Counted from the first letter of the stretch, positions 39,776-50,429 are shown. The stretch is DNA of 64,000 bases from Tropicimonas sp. IMCC34011 (GCF_003390865.1 NZ_QMEJ01000001.1:496001-560000), one strand, 5' to 3'. The notes: a model not told the origin generated them from the sequence alone. A program made the numbers and translations.

Positions 39776-40045
39776 TCTTGCCGTCCTCCCTCGATGTGGA
39801 ATTGTCCAATATGCCCGGGCTTGGGCACTCGCACTTTAGGTCAGCACCTGCTGGACCACAATCGCGTCAGCCAAGTTCTTGTGATCAGCCGCAAGTTTCC
39901 TGGACGCCCGCGTGCCTCTGGGTCTGCCGCCATGCGTCCGAAGGCGGCGTCTGTCGCTCGGCGCGCTAGGGATCTTGCGACCGAGGTCCGGGAACCTCTC
40001 GGCGCACCGGGGTTTGGGAAAAGCGCCAAGTTACGGGAGACGCCA

Positions 40046-40387
40046 ATGGCCGAACGCGACGACGACGACCGCACCGAGATCCGCAAGGACTTCCGCGACG
40101 CGGTGAACATGAGCCCCTCGGAGCTGGAAGACTGGCTGAAGACCGACGAAAGCAAGGCCGTCGGGGATGACAGCGACGGCGAAAGCACCGGCCATTATTC
40201 AGGGCGCCGCATTGTCGAGATCAAGCGCAAGAACGTGGACGAGCTCACCGAGGACGACCACGACTGGATGAAGAAGGTCACGGGCTACGTGCACCGGCAC
40301 CTCAAGCAGGGCGGCCCGAAGAAGGACGTGGAGACTTCGAAATGGCGCTACAGCCTGATGAACTGGGGCCACGACCCCTGCAGGTGA
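40046..40387 (+). CDS. DUF3140-family protein
   Basis: This 113-residue acidic protein matches DUF3140: an N-terminal RKDFRDAVNMSPSELEDWLKTDES, then STGHYSGRRIVEIKRKN and a C-terminal KKVTGYVHRHLKQ and TSKWRYSLMNWGHDP. Proteins of this family are small and of unknown function, and often occur singly. The start at 40046 follows GGGAGA. A long upstream frame overlapping pntA is non-coding. The gene is divergent from pntAB (270 bases) and converges on the GGDEF gene. Confidence 0.85.
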   Translation: MAERDDDDRTEIRKDFRDAVNMSPSELEDWLKTDESKAVGDDSDGESTGHYSGRRIVEIKRKNVDELTEDDHDWMKKVTGYVHRHLKQGGPKKDVETSKWRYSLMNWGHDPCR

Positions 40388-40620
40388 CCCGGGCGTTCGG
40401 AGTGTGCCGGCGGACGGGCTTCGGGGCGTGAGGAAGCTGGGCCCGGCACGTCGTGCATGCGCTAGAGCACGCGGAAGATGTCCGATGTGGGGCATCGCAC
40501 CTGGTGTGTGGAGTGCGTTCCCCTCACTGCAGGGCCTGCCAGCACGCTCCCGGATCGCGCGCGTCCCATGAAGCTCCAAATGCGCGAATTACGGGCCGGG
40601 CACCCCCGTGAAAGGACTTG

Positions 40621-41628
40621 TCAGTTGCGCGAGCAGGACCTCACGACCTTCAGGTCCGGAAGGACCGTCTTCGGCACCGTCCGTACGGCCCGCACCTCTG
40701 CGCGGCGGCGCTTGTCCTCGTACATCCGTTCATCTGCGATGCGCAGCAGCGCCTCGTAGGTGGCACTGGCGCTCGGCGCATGGGCCATTCCGATCGATGC
40801 GTCGATCATGATCGGGGTCGCGCCGGACGGCGTGTCAAACGGCGACAGCGGTGCCGAGAAAGACTCTAGGAGGCGCGCCCTCAGCGCCGCCTCGTCGTCC
40901 TCCCGGGAGTCCGGAAACCAGACGGCGAACTCGTCACCGCCGAGGCGCGCCGCCGTATCGCGCTCACGGATCGCAGCCGACAGGCGCTCTGCGACGATGC
41001 GGAGCACGTGGTCCCCCGCCTCGTGGCCCATCGTGTCGTTCACTGCCTTGAACCCGTCCAGGTCGATATAGGCCAGCGTTCCGATCCGTTCGGACTTGAG
41101 ATCTCCGCGCAGGACGCGCTCGAACCCGACCTCGTTGCGCAATCCCGTCTTGGCATCAGTCAGCGTTTTCTGTTCCAGACGCTCCGCCTCGTCGCGCAGA
41201 CGGTCATTCTGGAACCGGGCCCGATCGAGGGACCTCGCCAGGCGTCGCGTCTCCACAGCGTCCTTCGTCAGCTTGCCCAGCGAGATGCGGGAGCGATCCG
41301 ACTGCAGAACGTTGAGCGGCCGGCCCGTGCCGTCATCCCGGATGCGGCGCAACGTGAACGGAGCGTTCTCCCCCGCCCAGTCCAGCATGACGTGGATCGG
41401 AAAGGTGCTGCGGCGTGCACGTCGGATCGCCTTCAGCAGGCGACCTGCCGTCCGCCCGACATGGTCCGTCAACTGACACCCCGGCTCCACAGCCCGCCCT
41501 GGCACATCCAATTCGTCGCTGCAGGCGAGAACGACCGTCTCGTCATCGATGAGAAAGGTCGTCACCGGCATGGCCGCGATCAGTTCGATGACGAGCGGAA
41601 ACTCCTTATCGAAAGAACTCGAAACCAT
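40621..41628 (-). CDS. GGDEF diguanylate cyclase with PAS-like sensor domain
   Basis: This 335-residue protein is predicted to make cyclic di-GMP. The catalytic GGDEF is at 230-234 with the inhibitory I-site RxxD at 221-224 (RERD), five residues before it, and YIDLDGFKAVNDTMGHEAGD (187-206) for substrate and metal. An N-terminal PAS-like region (about 10-100) precedes a coiled linker (ETRRLARSLDRARFQNDRLRDEAERLEQ). The ATG at 41628 was chosen; a GTG five codons earlier is also possible. It overlaps the 3' end of the upstream sensor-like gene by 23 bases, so the two are coupled. Confidence 0.88.
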   Translation of the reverse strand: MVSSSFDKEFPLVIELIAAMPVTTFLIDDETVVLACSDELDVPGRAVEPGCQLTDHVGRTAGRLLKAIRRARRSTFPIHVMLDWAGENAPFTLRRIRDDGTGRPLNVLQSDRSRISLGKLTKDAVETRRLARSLDRARFQNDRLRDEAERLEQKTLTDAKTGLRNEVGFERVLRGDLKSERIGTLAYIDLDGFKAVNDTMGHEAGDHVLRIVAERLSAAIRERDTAARLGGDEFAVWFPDSREDDEAALRARLLESFSAPLSPFDTPSGATPIMIDASIGMAHAPSASATYEALLRIADERMYEDKRRRAEVRAVRTVPKTVLPDLKVVRSCSRN

Positions 41629-42106
41629 TGGGCGTACCCTCACGGCGTAGTTTTACCGTTACCCGGCAGCCCGCGTCACCGCGCGCGAGTGCCTCGTCGA
41701 TCACGACGTCCGCATAGCCCGAAGCACGGGACACAATCGTTCCGAAGACGGTCGTCGTCATCATGCACAAGGAGGGCCGGCCCCGAACGCGATGGGCGAA
41801 GGGGCAGCGCGTCGCCGTCAGGACGATTTCACCGTCTGAGGCGTGCTCCACCTCGAAATGCCCGCCGATCCGCTCCTTGAGATCGCACAGGACCTTCCCG
41901 ATTTCCTGCGGCGTCCAGGCGCCGTCCTCCCGCGCAGCGTCGAACCTGTCGAAAAGGTCGTCCCCAATCTCGGTTCCCACCTCGCCGATGAATGCGGCAG
42001 AGCCCTTGAGACCGATGTTCTCCTCCAGCTCGCCGGCAAGACCGCCGACGATATCGGCGAAGAATGCGTCCGGTGTGAGGCCAGTATCCTGTCGTCCGGT
42101 TTCCAT
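41606..42106 (-). CDS. MetOD1-like cysteine-rich sensor protein
   Basis: This 166-residue cytoplasmic protein resembles the family known as methanogen output domain 1. The diagnostic C-terminal half has RCPFAHRVRGRPSLCMMTTTVFG (C101, C114) and ARGDAGCRVTVKL (C147), with further C74. The cysteine pattern could bind a metal, Fe-S cluster or other cofactor, though this is not established for the family. The start at 42106 follows AGGA; a longer frame adds unlike residues. It overlaps the diguanylate cyclase gene by 23 bases, so I infer that it senses a redox or small-molecule cue and controls c-di-GMP synthesis. Confidence 0.78.
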   Translation of the reverse strand: METGRQDTGLTPDAFFADIVGGLAGELEENIGLKGSAAFIGEVGTEIGDDLFDRFDAAREDGAWTPQEIGKVLCDLKERIGGHFEVEHASDGEIVLTATRCPFAHRVRGRPSLCMMTTTVFGTIVSRASGYADVVIDEALARGDAGCRVTVKLRREGTPNGFEFFR

Positions 42107-42214
42107 CGAAACTGTCCTGTGGCTTGCCCAATCTGTCCCCCTCATTGCGCACGAAGCGTGAAGGATTGCTTAACGGATTGAGGCAAAACCGCGGATGTTC
42201 CTCGGACTGCGCAT

Positions 42215-42244
42215 GAAAAAGGCGCGCCCCGGAGGACGCGCCTT
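42215..42244 (-). terminator. Terminator of lpd
   Basis: AAGGCGCG (42219-42226) and CGCGCCTT (42237-42244) are complementary. Read on the minus strand, past the lpd stop at 42269, the stem is followed by five T residues. Confidence 0.85.
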
Positions 42245-42268
42245 CACGGATCGGAAAACCGCCGCGTG

Positions 42269-43663
42269 CTAGATGTGGATCACGCGGTCATAGGCATCGA
42301 GAACGCTCTCGTGCATCATTTCGGACAGGGTCGGGTGCGGGAAGACCGCCGACATCAGGTCCTCCTCGGTCGTCTCGAGCTGGCGACCGACGACGTAGCC
42401 CTGGATCAGTTCGGTGACCTCGGCGCCGATCATGTGCGCGCCGAGCAGCTCGCCGGTCTTGGCGTCGAAGACGGTCTTCACCATCCCCTCCGCCTCGCCG
42501 AGGGCGATCGCCTTGCCGTTGCCGATGAACGGGAACCGCCCAACCTTGACCTCGTAGCCCATCTCCTTGGCCTTCTCCTCCGAGTAGCCGACGGAGGCGA
42601 CCTGCGGCTGACAGTAGGTGCAGCCGGCGATGCTCTCGGGGCGGACGGGGTGGACGTCGTTCTTTCCGGCGATCAGCTCGGCCACCATGGTCCCCTCGTG
42701 GGAGGCCTTGTGCGCGAGCCAGGGCGCGCCTGCGATGTCCCCGATCGCGTAGAGGCCCTCGACACCGGTGCGGCAGTACTCGTCCACCACAACGTGCGTC
42801 CGGTCGACCTTCACGCCCATCTCCTCGAGGCCGAGATTCTCGACATTGCCGACGATGCCGACCGCGGAGATCACGGTGTCGAACTCATGCGTCTCGACCT
42901 TGCCCTTCACCTCGATATGAGCGGTGACCTTGCCCTTCTCGCGGTCCAGCTGCTTGACGATGGCCTTCTCCATGATGGTCATCTTCTGCTTCTGGAACGC
43001 CTTCTTCGCGAAGGCGCTGATCTCGGGATCCTCGACGGGCAGGATCCTGTCCATCACTTCGACCACCGTCGTTTCGGCGCCCAAGGTGTTGTAGAAGCTG
43101 GCAAACTCAATTCCGATGGCCCCGGACCCGATGACCAGGAGCTTCTTCGGCATGTGCGGCGGCTGAAGGGCGTGCTTGTAGGACCAGACGCGCTCGCCGT
43201 CCGCCTCGAGGCCGGGCAGGTTCCGCGCGCGCGCACCGGTCGCGAGCACGATGTTCTTGGCGGAGAGTTCCTCGGTGCCCTTGTCTGTCTTGACGGACAC
43301 CTTGCCCTCGCCGGTGAGCTTGGCCTCGCCCATCACCGTCGTGATCTTGTTCTTCTTCATCAGATGGCCGACGCCGGAGGCCAGCTGCTTGGCCACGCCG
43401 CGGGAGCGCTTGACGACCGCATCGAGGTCGTAGCCGATCCCCTCGGCGCTCAGGCCGAAGTCCTTGGCACGCTCCATCAGGTGGAACACCTCCGACGAGC
43501 GCAGCATCGCCTTGGTCGGAATGCAGCCCCAGTTGAGGCAGATCCCGCCCATGTGCTCGCGCTCCACGATGGCGACCTTCAGGCCGAGTTGCGCGCCCCG
43601 GATCGCGGCGACGTAGCCGCCCGGTCCGGCGCCGATGACGATCATGTCGTAGGTGTCGGCCAT
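42269..43663 (-). CDS. lpd: Dihydrolipoyl dehydrogenase
   Basis: This 464-residue FAD enzyme reoxidises lipoamide in 2-oxo-acid dehydrogenase complexes. FAD binding is seen in IVIGAGPGGYVAA (about 6-18), the redox disulfide in GGICLNWGCIP (C41-C46 spacing), NAD binding in VIGSGAIGIEFASFYNTLG and the catalytic His-Glu pair in HPHPTLSEMMHES at the C-terminus. The ATG at 43663 follows a GAGGGGG lead; a longer frame of 22 residues would not fit. No E1 or E2 genes are adjacent, so this is a lone lpd, usually shared by several complexes. Confidence 0.96.
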   Translation of the reverse strand: MADTYDMIVIGAGPGGYVAAIRGAQLGLKVAIVEREHMGGICLNWGCIPTKAMLRSSEVFHLMERAKDFGLSAEGIGYDLDAVVKRSRGVAKQLASGVGHLMKKNKITTVMGEAKLTGEGKVSVKTDKGTEELSAKNIVLATGARARNLPGLEADGERVWSYKHALQPPHMPKKLLVIGSGAIGIEFASFYNTLGAETTVVEVMDRILPVEDPEISAFAKKAFQKQKMTIMEKAIVKQLDREKGKVTAHIEVKGKVETHEFDTVISAVGIVGNVENLGLEEMGVKVDRTHVVVDEYCRTGVEGLYAIGDIAGAPWLAHKASHEGTMVAELIAGKNDVHPVRPESIAGCTYCQPQVASVGYSEEKAKEMGYEVKVGRFPFIGNGKAIALGEAEGMVKTVFDAKTGELLGAHMIGAEVTELIQGYVVGRQLETTEEDLMSAVFPHPTLSEMMHESVLDAYDRVIHI

Positions 43664-43750
43664 GAGGGGGCCTCCCGATTCTGACGAATAGTTAAGCGTT
43701 AAACTATTCCAGCGGGCGCAAGATGACACCCCCCTGATCGGGCATCCCGG

Positions 43751-44350
43751 TCATGCGGCCGAAGCAGCCCCGTCCTTGAGCCGACGAAGGACCGCGCCGT
43801 AGCCGCCCTCGTCCATGTAGGCACGCTCCGCCGGCGTGGACTGGCGGCCGAGCTCGTCGTTGCGATGCGGGAAACGGCCGAAGGCGCGGATGATGTCGCG
43901 GTGGGCCCGGGCATGCAGGACGTTGTCCGACCCAGGCATGTGCATCAGGAACATCCGCACGGACCGGGCCTGATTCTCGAGGCTCTCGGCATGCATCCAC
44001 GGCATGTAGAAGAACTGCCGGGCCGGCACGTCCACCTCCATGTCCCGCCCCCGCGACAGCGCACAGCGGGAGACGGCGCGCGCGGCGCCATCGGTGGAAT
44101 AGGCCCTCCCGTCGTCGCGGAACATGTTGCGGGGGAACTGGTCGAGCACGATCAGGAGCGCGAGGCTCCCCGGCGTGGTCCCGTTCCATCGAAAGAGACG
44201 CCCGTCCCGCGCAGCTTCCCAGGTGGCCATGAAGCGCTCCCGGATCGTCCTGTCGAGAGCGTCGCTCTTGGTGTACCAGCCCTCGGGCCCGACCTCGTCT
44301 ACCCAGAAGGTACGGACCTCCTCCGGCGTGGCTACCGCGGCTGATGTCAT
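43751..44350 (-). CDS. DUF924-family protein
   Basis: This 199-residue protein belongs to DUF924, a group of helical repeat (TPR-like) proteins of unknown function. The pattern FWVDEVGPEGWYTKSDALDRTIRERF near 15-40, LIVLDQFPRNMFRDDGRAYSTD near 66-87 and RQFFYMPWMHAESLENQ near 110-126 are diagnostic. There is no signal peptide. The start at 44350 overlaps the MFS stop (ATGA), so the two may be coupled. An in-frame extension through the MFS gene is a shadow of that gene on another frame. Confidence 0.88.
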   Translation of the reverse strand: MTSAAVATPEEVRTFWVDEVGPEGWYTKSDALDRTIRERFMATWEAARDGRLFRWNGTTPGSLALLIVLDQFPRNMFRDDGRAYSTDGAARAVSRCALSRGRDMEVDVPARQFFYMPWMHAESLENQARSVRMFLMHMPGSDNVLHARAHRDIIRAFGRFPHRNDELGRQSTPAERAYMDEGGYGAVLRRLKDGAASAA

Positions 44351-45648
44351 GCTTCGACCTCTCGATGGGAATCTTCGGCCAGCGCCTTCGCAGCGTCGGC
44401 AGCGTCGTCTTCGCGTTCCTGATCCTGCCAGTCTTCGACCCATTCCTCCAGAGCCACCGCCGTCGCGGAGGGAAGGATCGGTGCGTAACTCGTGTTGTCC
44501 AGGGTCTCGGGCGTCGCGCGCTGCGTCATCCGCCACGCGGCGTAGACCGAGAGGCCGGCCATCAGGGTCACGAGGAACAGGAAGTACGCCGGGGCGCCGA
44601 GCGTTCCCATGATCCAGCCTGTCGCCAGCGGGCCGATGATCGCCCCGATTCCGTTCAGAAACATCAGTCCGCCAGAGGTCGCGGCCATCTCGTCGAACTC
44701 GACGTAGTCGTTCGTGTAGGCCAGCAGCAGCGCATAAAGCGGGTTGGACGTCCCGCCGATGATGAAGGCGGCGACAAGCAGCAGGGTGAAGATGTCTCCG
44801 AAGAAGAACGCCCCGAGCGAGGCGACCGCGCCGGAAATTCCGAGGGCGAGGATCAGCACGCGCCGGTCCACACGGTCGGAGGCCCATCCGATGGGGAACT
44901 GGCAGACCAGCCCGCCCACATAGATCACCGCGATGAACGCGGAGATCTCCGGCACCGTCAATCCGACCGCGGCACCATAGACGGCCGCCATGCCGAAGAG
45001 CGCAGAATAGACCCCGCCGGTGATCATGATCCCGATGCAGCCGAGCGGAGAGACCTCGTAGAGCCGTCGCAGCTTCATCCGCTTCACCGTGCCGAAGGCC
45101 GGCGCGGGAGAGACGGACAGCAGGATGGGCGCGAAGGAGACGGACACGAGGACGGACGGCACGATGAACATGATGAAGCCGGACGGATCGCCCAGCGTCA
45201 GGAGGCCCTGCGCAGCGACGATACCGGACATCTGGACGATCATGTAGAGCGAGAGCGCCTTGCCACGGTTCGCGTTGTCGACCGAGTTGTTCAGCCAGCT
45301 TTCGGCGGTCACGTAAACGCCGGAGAAGCAGAACCCGATCACCACCCGGCCCACGGTCCATGCAAGCGGATGCGTCATGGCGGGATACAGGATCAGGATC
45401 GCCGAAACGAGGGAGCCGAGCGCCGCGAAGACGCGGACATGCCCCACCCGACGGATCAGTTCCGGCGCGAGTTGGGAGCCGCCGAGAAAGCCCACGAAGT
45501 AGGCCGACATGACCACGGAGATCTCGAAGGTGCTGAACCCCTCGATCTCGCCGCGGATCCCCAGCAGCGTGCCCTGTATGCCGTTGCCGACCATCAGCAG
45601 CAGCATCCCGAGCATCAGCGCCCATGTGGCGCCAAGAACCTTAAACAT
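44347..45648 (-). CDS. MFS transporter
   Basis: This 433-residue membrane protein has 12 predicted helices of the major facilitator type. The cytoplasmic loop between helices 2 and 3 reads GGSQLAPELIRRVGHVRVFAA (a variant of the GxxxDRxGR motif), and a second GWASDRVDRRVLILALG lies in the C-terminal half. The C-terminal tail (from about 385) is unusually acidic and about 45 residues long. Substrate is not evident. The start has GGAGA at five bases, and its stop overlaps DUF924. It resembles the drug-like or sugar-like MFS in style rather than a specific named family. Confidence 0.85.
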   Translation of the reverse strand: MFKVLGATWALMLGMLLLMVGNGIQGTLLGIRGEIEGFSTFEISVVMSAYFVGFLGGSQLAPELIRRVGHVRVFAALGSLVSAILILYPAMTHPLAWTVGRVVIGFCFSGVYVTAESWLNNSVDNANRGKALSLYMIVQMSGIVAAQGLLTLGDPSGFIMFIVPSVLVSVSFAPILLSVSPAPAFGTVKRMKLRRLYEVSPLGCIGIMITGGVYSALFGMAAVYGAAVGLTVPEISAFIAVIYVGGLVCQFPIGWASDRVDRRVLILALGISGAVASLGAFFFGDIFTLLLVAAFIIGGTSNPLYALLLAYTNDYVEFDEMAATSGGLMFLNGIGAIIGPLATGWIMGTLGAPAYFLFLVTLMAGLSVYAAWRMTQRATPETLDNTSYAPILPSATAVALEEWVEDWQDQEREDDAADAAKALAEDSHREVEA

Positions 45649-45729
45649 GTCCGTCTCCTAGCAAGGTCCGCCCGATACCGCGAACCCGCATCGCCATTAT
45701 ATGCCTATCGCGACGCCTTGATGTCGTGT

Positions 45730-46794
45730 TCAGCCCATTCCGCGAGGGAAGAGGAGCGAGCTGTCCCCGTACGAGAAGAACCTGTACCGTTCGTGAATGG
45801 CGTGGTCGTAGATCGCGCGAACGCGGTCCATTCCCATGAGCGCAGAGACGAGCATCATCAGCGTCGATTTGGGCAGGTGGAAGTTGGTCATCAGCGCGTC
45901 GGCGGCACGAAACCGGAAGCCGGGCGTGATGAAGATGTCCGTCGCGCCCTGCCAGGGCCGGATTTCGCCGCCCACCGCTGCCGTCTCGATCAGGCGAAGC
46001 GCGGTGGTGCCGACCGGAATGATGCGCCCTCCTGCCGCACGGGTCTCCGCGATCTCCGCCGCGGCCCTGTCCGTCACCTCGCCTCGCTCCGAATGCATCC
46101 GGTGCTCCGAGATGTCGTCGACCTTCACCGGCAGGAACGTGCCCGCGCCGACATGGAGCGTCACGTGGGTCATCGCAATGCCGGCGCCGCCGAGCTCGGC
46201 GAGAAGTGCGTCGTCGAAATGCAGGCTCGCGGTGGGCGCGGCGACGGCGCCGGAGGCGCGGGCGAAGACGGTCTGGTAATCCTCGCGATCCGCCTCGTCG
46301 GCCTTGCGCCTCGCGGCGATGTAGGGCGGAAGGGGCATCTGCCCGGCCTCCTCGAGCGCCCGGTCGAACGCCTCCCCCTCTGCGGAGAAGCGAAGCGCTG
46401 CCTGCCCTTCTCCGAAACTCTCCTGAAGCTCCGCATGAAGGCCGCCTGCGAAATCGATCCGCTCGCCTTCCTTCAGCTTGCGGGCCGGCCGGATCAGCGC
46501 GTGCCAGAGACCATCAGTGCCGGGCTCCAGCAGCGTGACCTCGATCCGTGCTTCCGCCACGCCGCCATCCGGCATCGCCCGCCGCCTTGTGCCCGAGAGC
46601 CGTGCGGGAATGACGCGGGTGTCGTTCAGAACGAGACGGTCACCCGGCCTGAGCCAGCGGCCGATCTCGCTCACCCGCGCATCCTCGATCCTTTCCGGAG
46701 ACGCCACCAGCAGGCGCGCCGAGGTGCGCGGCCGGGCGGGCCGCGTGGCAATGAGGTCCTCGGGGAGCTCGAAGTCAAAATCGCTGAGTTTCAT
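45730..46794 (-). CDS. queA: S-adenosylmethionine:tRNA ribosyltransferase-isomerase
   Basis: This 354-residue enzyme adds the cyclopentene epoxide ring to preQ1-tRNA during queuosine biosynthesis. [20 protein letters not shown] begins the family; other signatures are [46 protein letters not shown] and [17 protein letters not shown]. The ATG at 46794 was used, although an ATG four codons earlier is possible with a slightly better SD. The window also encodes Tgt, the preceding step in tRNA modification, but 15 kb away. A long in-frame extension past 46800 is non-coding. Confidence 0.95.
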   Translation of the reverse strand: MKLSDFDFELPEDLIATRPARPRTSARLLVASPERIEDARVSEIGRWLRPGDRLVLNDTRVIPARLSGTRRRAMPDGGVAEARIEVTLLEPGTDGLWHALIRPARKLKEGERIDFAGGLHAELQESFGEGQAALRFSAEGEAFDRALEEAGQMPLPPYIAARRKADEADREDYQTVFARASGAVAAPTASLHFDDALLAELGGAGIAMTHVTLHVGAGTFLPVKVDDISEHRMHSERGEVTDRAAAEIAETRAAGGRIIPVGTTALRLIETAAVGGEIRPWQGATDIFITPGFRFRAADALMTNFHLPKSTLMMLVSALMGMDRVRAIYDHAIHERYRFFSYGDSSLLFPRGMG

Positions 46795-46904
46795 GGAGCG
46801 CCGCATACTGCGTCTCGCCCGGACGGGCCAGAGAGGACCATGGCGATGGGCTGACCCCCGCCTCCGCCCTTCAGATCGTGCCATCCATTCGGGGCGCGCG
46901 CGCC

Positions 46905-49900
46905 CTACTGCGTCTCTCCGGGGCGCGCCAGTCGCGGAGGATCGGCGCGGAAGATCTCGCGGAAGATGCCGGGGGTTAGGACGGAGAGCGGGTTCACCGA
47001 AATCTCGGGGGCGGAGGACGGCCCGCGCAGCGAGTAGTTCACCCCGATGAGCCCTTCGCCCGGTCGGCTGATGATCTGACCGATCCCGTTCACGGCGTAG
47101 ATCGGCGAGAAGACACCCTGTATCGCGAGCCGGTCGCGGGAGATGTCGTAGACGCCGGCGGCGGAGATGCCGATGGAGGGACCGGTGCCGCTCATCCGTT
47201 CGATTTCCACCGCCCCCGGCACGAGCCGGAACTCGGCGCGTACGTCGTCCATCAGAAGGCCCGGGCCGTTCACCTGCTCGATCAGACCGACGACGGAGAT
47301 GGTGTTGAGGAGCGCGACGAGCCCCGGCGCGCCCTGAACCCGCGTTCCCTGCACGATGGCGGTGCCATCGAATCGACCCGGTCCGCCGGCGGAGACGAGC
47401 GTCAGCGACAGATCCCCGCCGAGCGCCCGGCGAAAGAGACCCGCGGCGCGCAGGACCGCGCCCGCATCGCCGGAGGTGACGCGAACGGCCTGCTGGCCCG
47501 ACGCGGTCTTGCCGATGAGTCCCGCCACCGGCGCCGCGCCGTTGACGGAGCCGGTGATGCGGCCGTTGACACCGTCTCCGAGGAGGAGATCCCCGTTCAC
47601 ACCGGTCAGGGAAATACCGCCCGACACGACGAGCCGGTCGAGGGAGACCGAGAGCGGAACGCCGGGTCCGCCACTGCCGCCACCCTCCCCGCCAAGTCCG
47701 TCCGGCAGCTCGCGCAGGTCTACCGTGCCCCCCGTGAGCACGAGGGACGGCGGCACGCCCCTGCCCCGTCCGCGCAAGGTGACGGCGGCATCGAGCCACC
47801 CGCCCGTCGCGATGCGGGAGAAGACGGCCCGGTCGAGCCCACCGCCGCCGGCCTTGAGCGTGACCGCGCCTGTCGCCTCGAGCCCCGGCGCGTCCAGGAC
47901 GAGACGGTCCACCCGCGGTGGTTTGCCGAGCGAACCCGTCACCGCCAGGTCCGCCGCCGTCGCCGGCGCCTTGGACCAGCCGATCTGCGGCACCGACAGG
48001 CCAACGCCCCGAAGCTGCGATGTCAGGCGGAACTCGGGCGGCGTGCCCTTGCCGAGCGTCAGCGTCAGCTCCCCTGTTCCGGACCCCGTCACCGTGCCGG
48101 GCGGCAGACCGATGTTGAACGTCTCGATGGTACGGGGCGAAATCTCGACGCTGCCGGTGACCGTACCCGGCCCGCGCGTCTCAGGAGGGCCAAGGGGCTG
48201 GCGCCAGCGTGCGGTCAGCGGCACGCCGTCCAACGTGCCGGGCCCGCCGATGACGATGGCGTCGTTCGAGGCGTCGAGCGTCAGGGTCTCGGCGGTCAGG
48301 GTCTTGCCCTCGACGATCTTGCCGGAGGACAGGCCGCTGAGACGTCCCTCCATCCGCCACTCGACCTCGTCCGGTTGCACCCCCTTGCGCAGCGGCGTCC
48401 GGATCGTTCCTTCCAGGATCGCCGTGCCTGTTGCGATGTCCACCGGCCGGTTCGCCTTGGTCATCACCTCGAACGGCTTCTGATCGAGGAGCGACAGCGT
48501 CGCAGTAAGGGGCGAGGTCGAGCGCCAGAGTATCTCGCCCGTTGCGGGGCGCTGGCGGATGTCGGGGATGCGGAAGACGGAGCCGGCGACGTCGATGCTC
48601 CCGCCCTCGGGTGCGACGACCTCCCCCGCATCGAGGGACATCGAGTAGGTATCCCCCGTCATCGTGGCGTAGCCCTCGGCGCCCGTGATCGGGGGCAGCG
48701 TGTCGAGCGGCTGGACCACTGCATCGCGGAATTCCCAGCCGAGCGAGATGACCGGGCGTTCCTCCGGCGCGATGCGGATCGCGGCCCTGGCGTTCGACAA
48801 CGTGCCGGAGCGCACGCGTTCATCGACCCAGGATCGCGTCCGCGCGACCGCATCGAGCGGCCATAGGGCAAGCAGATCGTCTGCCCCGATCTCGTCGACC
48901 GAGAGGTCCACGGCCGCATCCCAGCCGTCCGGCCCCGCCTCCGCGCGACCGGTGGCGACGAGCCGGGTGAGCGCGCCCTCGCGGGAAAGGACCGCCTGCC
49001 CCACCTCGACGCGCAGGGGATCGAGGCTGACCTTCACGTCGAGCGCGCCCTCGTCGAAGAGCGCAGGCTGCGCCATCAGTCCCTCGGGATCGAGCCTCAG
49101 ATCGGAGAAGGCCAGCTGGGCGACGAGGGTGTCCGGCCAGGCATCGCCATCGTCCCGCGCGCTCGACATATAGGCGTGCCCGGAGGCCGCGATATCGAGC
49201 GCAGGGGCGGTGACGGACAGCTCGTCGAAGATCAGCTTCTGCTCGGTCGGCTCGTAGCGCAGGTAGGCGCGGGCCCCGTCGAACGCCACCGGATCGGCGC
49301 CGGAGCCCGGCACCAGCGAGCCGGCTCCGAGCTCGAGCGTGGTATAGAGCGCACCGAGCCCGTCGCCGCCGATATTGGCGAGCAGCGATCCCGAGACCGG
49401 CGCGGAGAGCGGCGCAAGAAAGGCCAGCGCCGGCGATTGCGCGGCCAGCCCCTGCGCCGGCAGGTCGTCCACCGTGGCGGAGATGCTGGCCGCAGGCTCT
49501 CCCTTGCGCTTCGTGATGTTGACCGCGACACGGCTGGGCTCGGGCCAGATGCCGTCCCCGCCGGGCGCGTCCTTGCCGCCACGGGCCTCGGCGATGCGAA
49601 GGGCGGCATCGATCGTGAGGTCCTGCTCGCCCTGCGTCACGGTCACGGTGCCGCCGCGCCCCTCCCAGATCCGTCCCGCCCGAGCATCCTCGAGTCGCGC
49701 CGTCACGTTGTCGATGGACACGGTCTCGATACCGGCGAGGCTCGGAAGCTCCAGAAAATCGTCAACGGCGCTCATGGCCTCGGCGATGGAGCCGAATCGC
49801 GCCTCACCGGTTCCGAGCGCACCGAAGCCGAAATCGAAGCGGCCGTCCCTGTCCCTCCGGATCACGAGGGAGGGGCCGCTCACGCCGAGGTCACGCGGCT

Positions 49901-50360
49901 CCAGCCGGCCGCGGAGGAGTCGCCCCTTGGCGATGGACACCGAGATCCGCGGCACGTCTGCGATGGTCCGCCCGGCCTCGTCCACCACGGAGACATCCCT
50001 CAGGACCGCGCGGGGCAGCCCCGGATCGGCGAGGGAGAGGGCAACGCCGCCGATCGTCAGACTGCCACCGCCAAGGCCGCCCTCCACCCGCGCCTCGATC
50101 CTGTCCGCCAGCCAATCCGGAGCCGGGAGCTCGCGCCCCGGCGCCAGAAGCACCGCGAGAAACAGCGCCAAGGCCACCAGAACCACGCCGTCGAAGAGCA
50201 GGATCGCCACCCGGACGAGCGGATTGCGTCGCCCCGTGACGGGAGCCAGCAAGATCCCGAACCACGTCAGGCCGCGCCGCATGCGCGGCGTTGCCTTCTG
50301 TCCCGATTCTGCCGCCCCCTGCCCGGACAGGGCGGCCCTGCTGTTGCCTGCTCGTTTCAT
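46905..50360 (-). CDS. YhdP/AsmA-like large envelope protein (DUF3971)
   Basis: This 1151-residue protein has a cytoplasmic N-terminus, one membrane helix (about 49-71) and a long periplasmic part rich in beta strands, as in the AsmA/YhdP/TamB group. The DUF3971-like part (about 110-600) and a C-terminal AsmA-like segment ending in [35 protein letters not shown] are the best landmarks. Proteins of this group are thought to bridge the envelope and carry phospholipids to the outer membrane. The start at 50360 has an extra 26-residue lead that may be untranslated; the next ATG is at residue 27. It is divergent from bcp. Confidence 0.85.
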   Translation of the reverse strand: MKRAGNSRAALSGQGAAESGQKATPRMRRGLTWFGILLAPVTGRRNPLVRVAILLFDGVVLVALALFLAVLLAPGRELPAPDWLADRIEARVEGGLGGGSLTIGGVALSLADPGLPRAVLRDVSVVDEAGRTIADVPRISVSIAKGRLLRGRLEPRDLGVSGPSLVIRRDRDGRFDFGFGALGTGEARFGSIAEAMSAVDDFLELPSLAGIETVSIDNVTARLEDARAGRIWEGRGGTVTVTQGEQDLTIDAALRIAEARGGKDAPGGDGIWPEPSRVAVNITKRKGEPAASISATVDDLPAQGLAAQSPALAFLAPLSAPVSGSLLANIGGDGLGALYTTLELGAGSLVPGSGADPVAFDGARAYLRYEPTEQKLIFDELSVTAPALDIAASGHAYMSSARDDGDAWPDTLVAQLAFSDLRLDPEGLMAQPALFDEGALDVKVSLDPLRVEVGQAVLSREGALTRLVATGRAEAGPDGWDAAVDLSVDEIGADDLLALWPLDAVARTRSWVDERVRSGTLSNARAAIRIAPEERPVISLGWEFRDAVVQPLDTLPPITGAEGYATMTGDTYSMSLDAGEVVAPEGGSIDVAGSVFRIPDIRQRPATGEILWRSTSPLTATLSLLDQKPFEVMTKANRPVDIATGTAILEGTIRTPLRKGVQPDEVEWRMEGRLSGLSSGKIVEGKTLTAETLTLDASNDAIVIGGPGTLDGVPLTARWRQPLGPPETRGPGTVTGSVEISPRTIETFNIGLPPGTVTGSGTGELTLTLGKGTPPEFRLTSQLRGVGLSVPQIGWSKAPATAADLAVTGSLGKPPRVDRLVLDAPGLEATGAVTLKAGGGGLDRAVFSRIATGGWLDAAVTLRGRGRGVPPSLVLTGGTVDLRELPDGLGGEGGGSGGPGVPLSVSLDRLVVSGGISLTGVNGDLLLGDGVNGRITGSVNGAAPVAGLIGKTASGQQAVRVTSGDAGAVLRAAGLFRRALGGDLSLTLVSAGGPGRFDGTAIVQGTRVQGAPGLVALLNTISVVGLIEQVNGPGLLMDDVRAEFRLVPGAVEIERMSGTGPSIGISAAGVYDISRDRLAIQGVFSPIYAVNGIGQIISRPGEGLIGVNYSLRGPSSAPEISVNPLSVLTPGIFREIFRADPPRLARPGETQ

Positions 50361-50429
50361 TCGGCGTTTATACTCGCCGCGCTGCGGCTGGAATTGAAGC
50401 CGCGTTCATGCACCGAGGATGACAAACAC

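Noticed and set aside
44344-46854. 836-codon open frame on the plus strand opposite the MFS and queA genes
   Set aside because: It spans two well-supported minus-strand genes and the gap between them, and its composition is Arg/His/Asp-rich shadow sequence.
49176-50429. In-frame extension upstream of the Bcp start (about 418 codons)
   Set aside because: It lies opposite the YhdP-like gene; Bcp begins normally at 50430 after a GAGGA.
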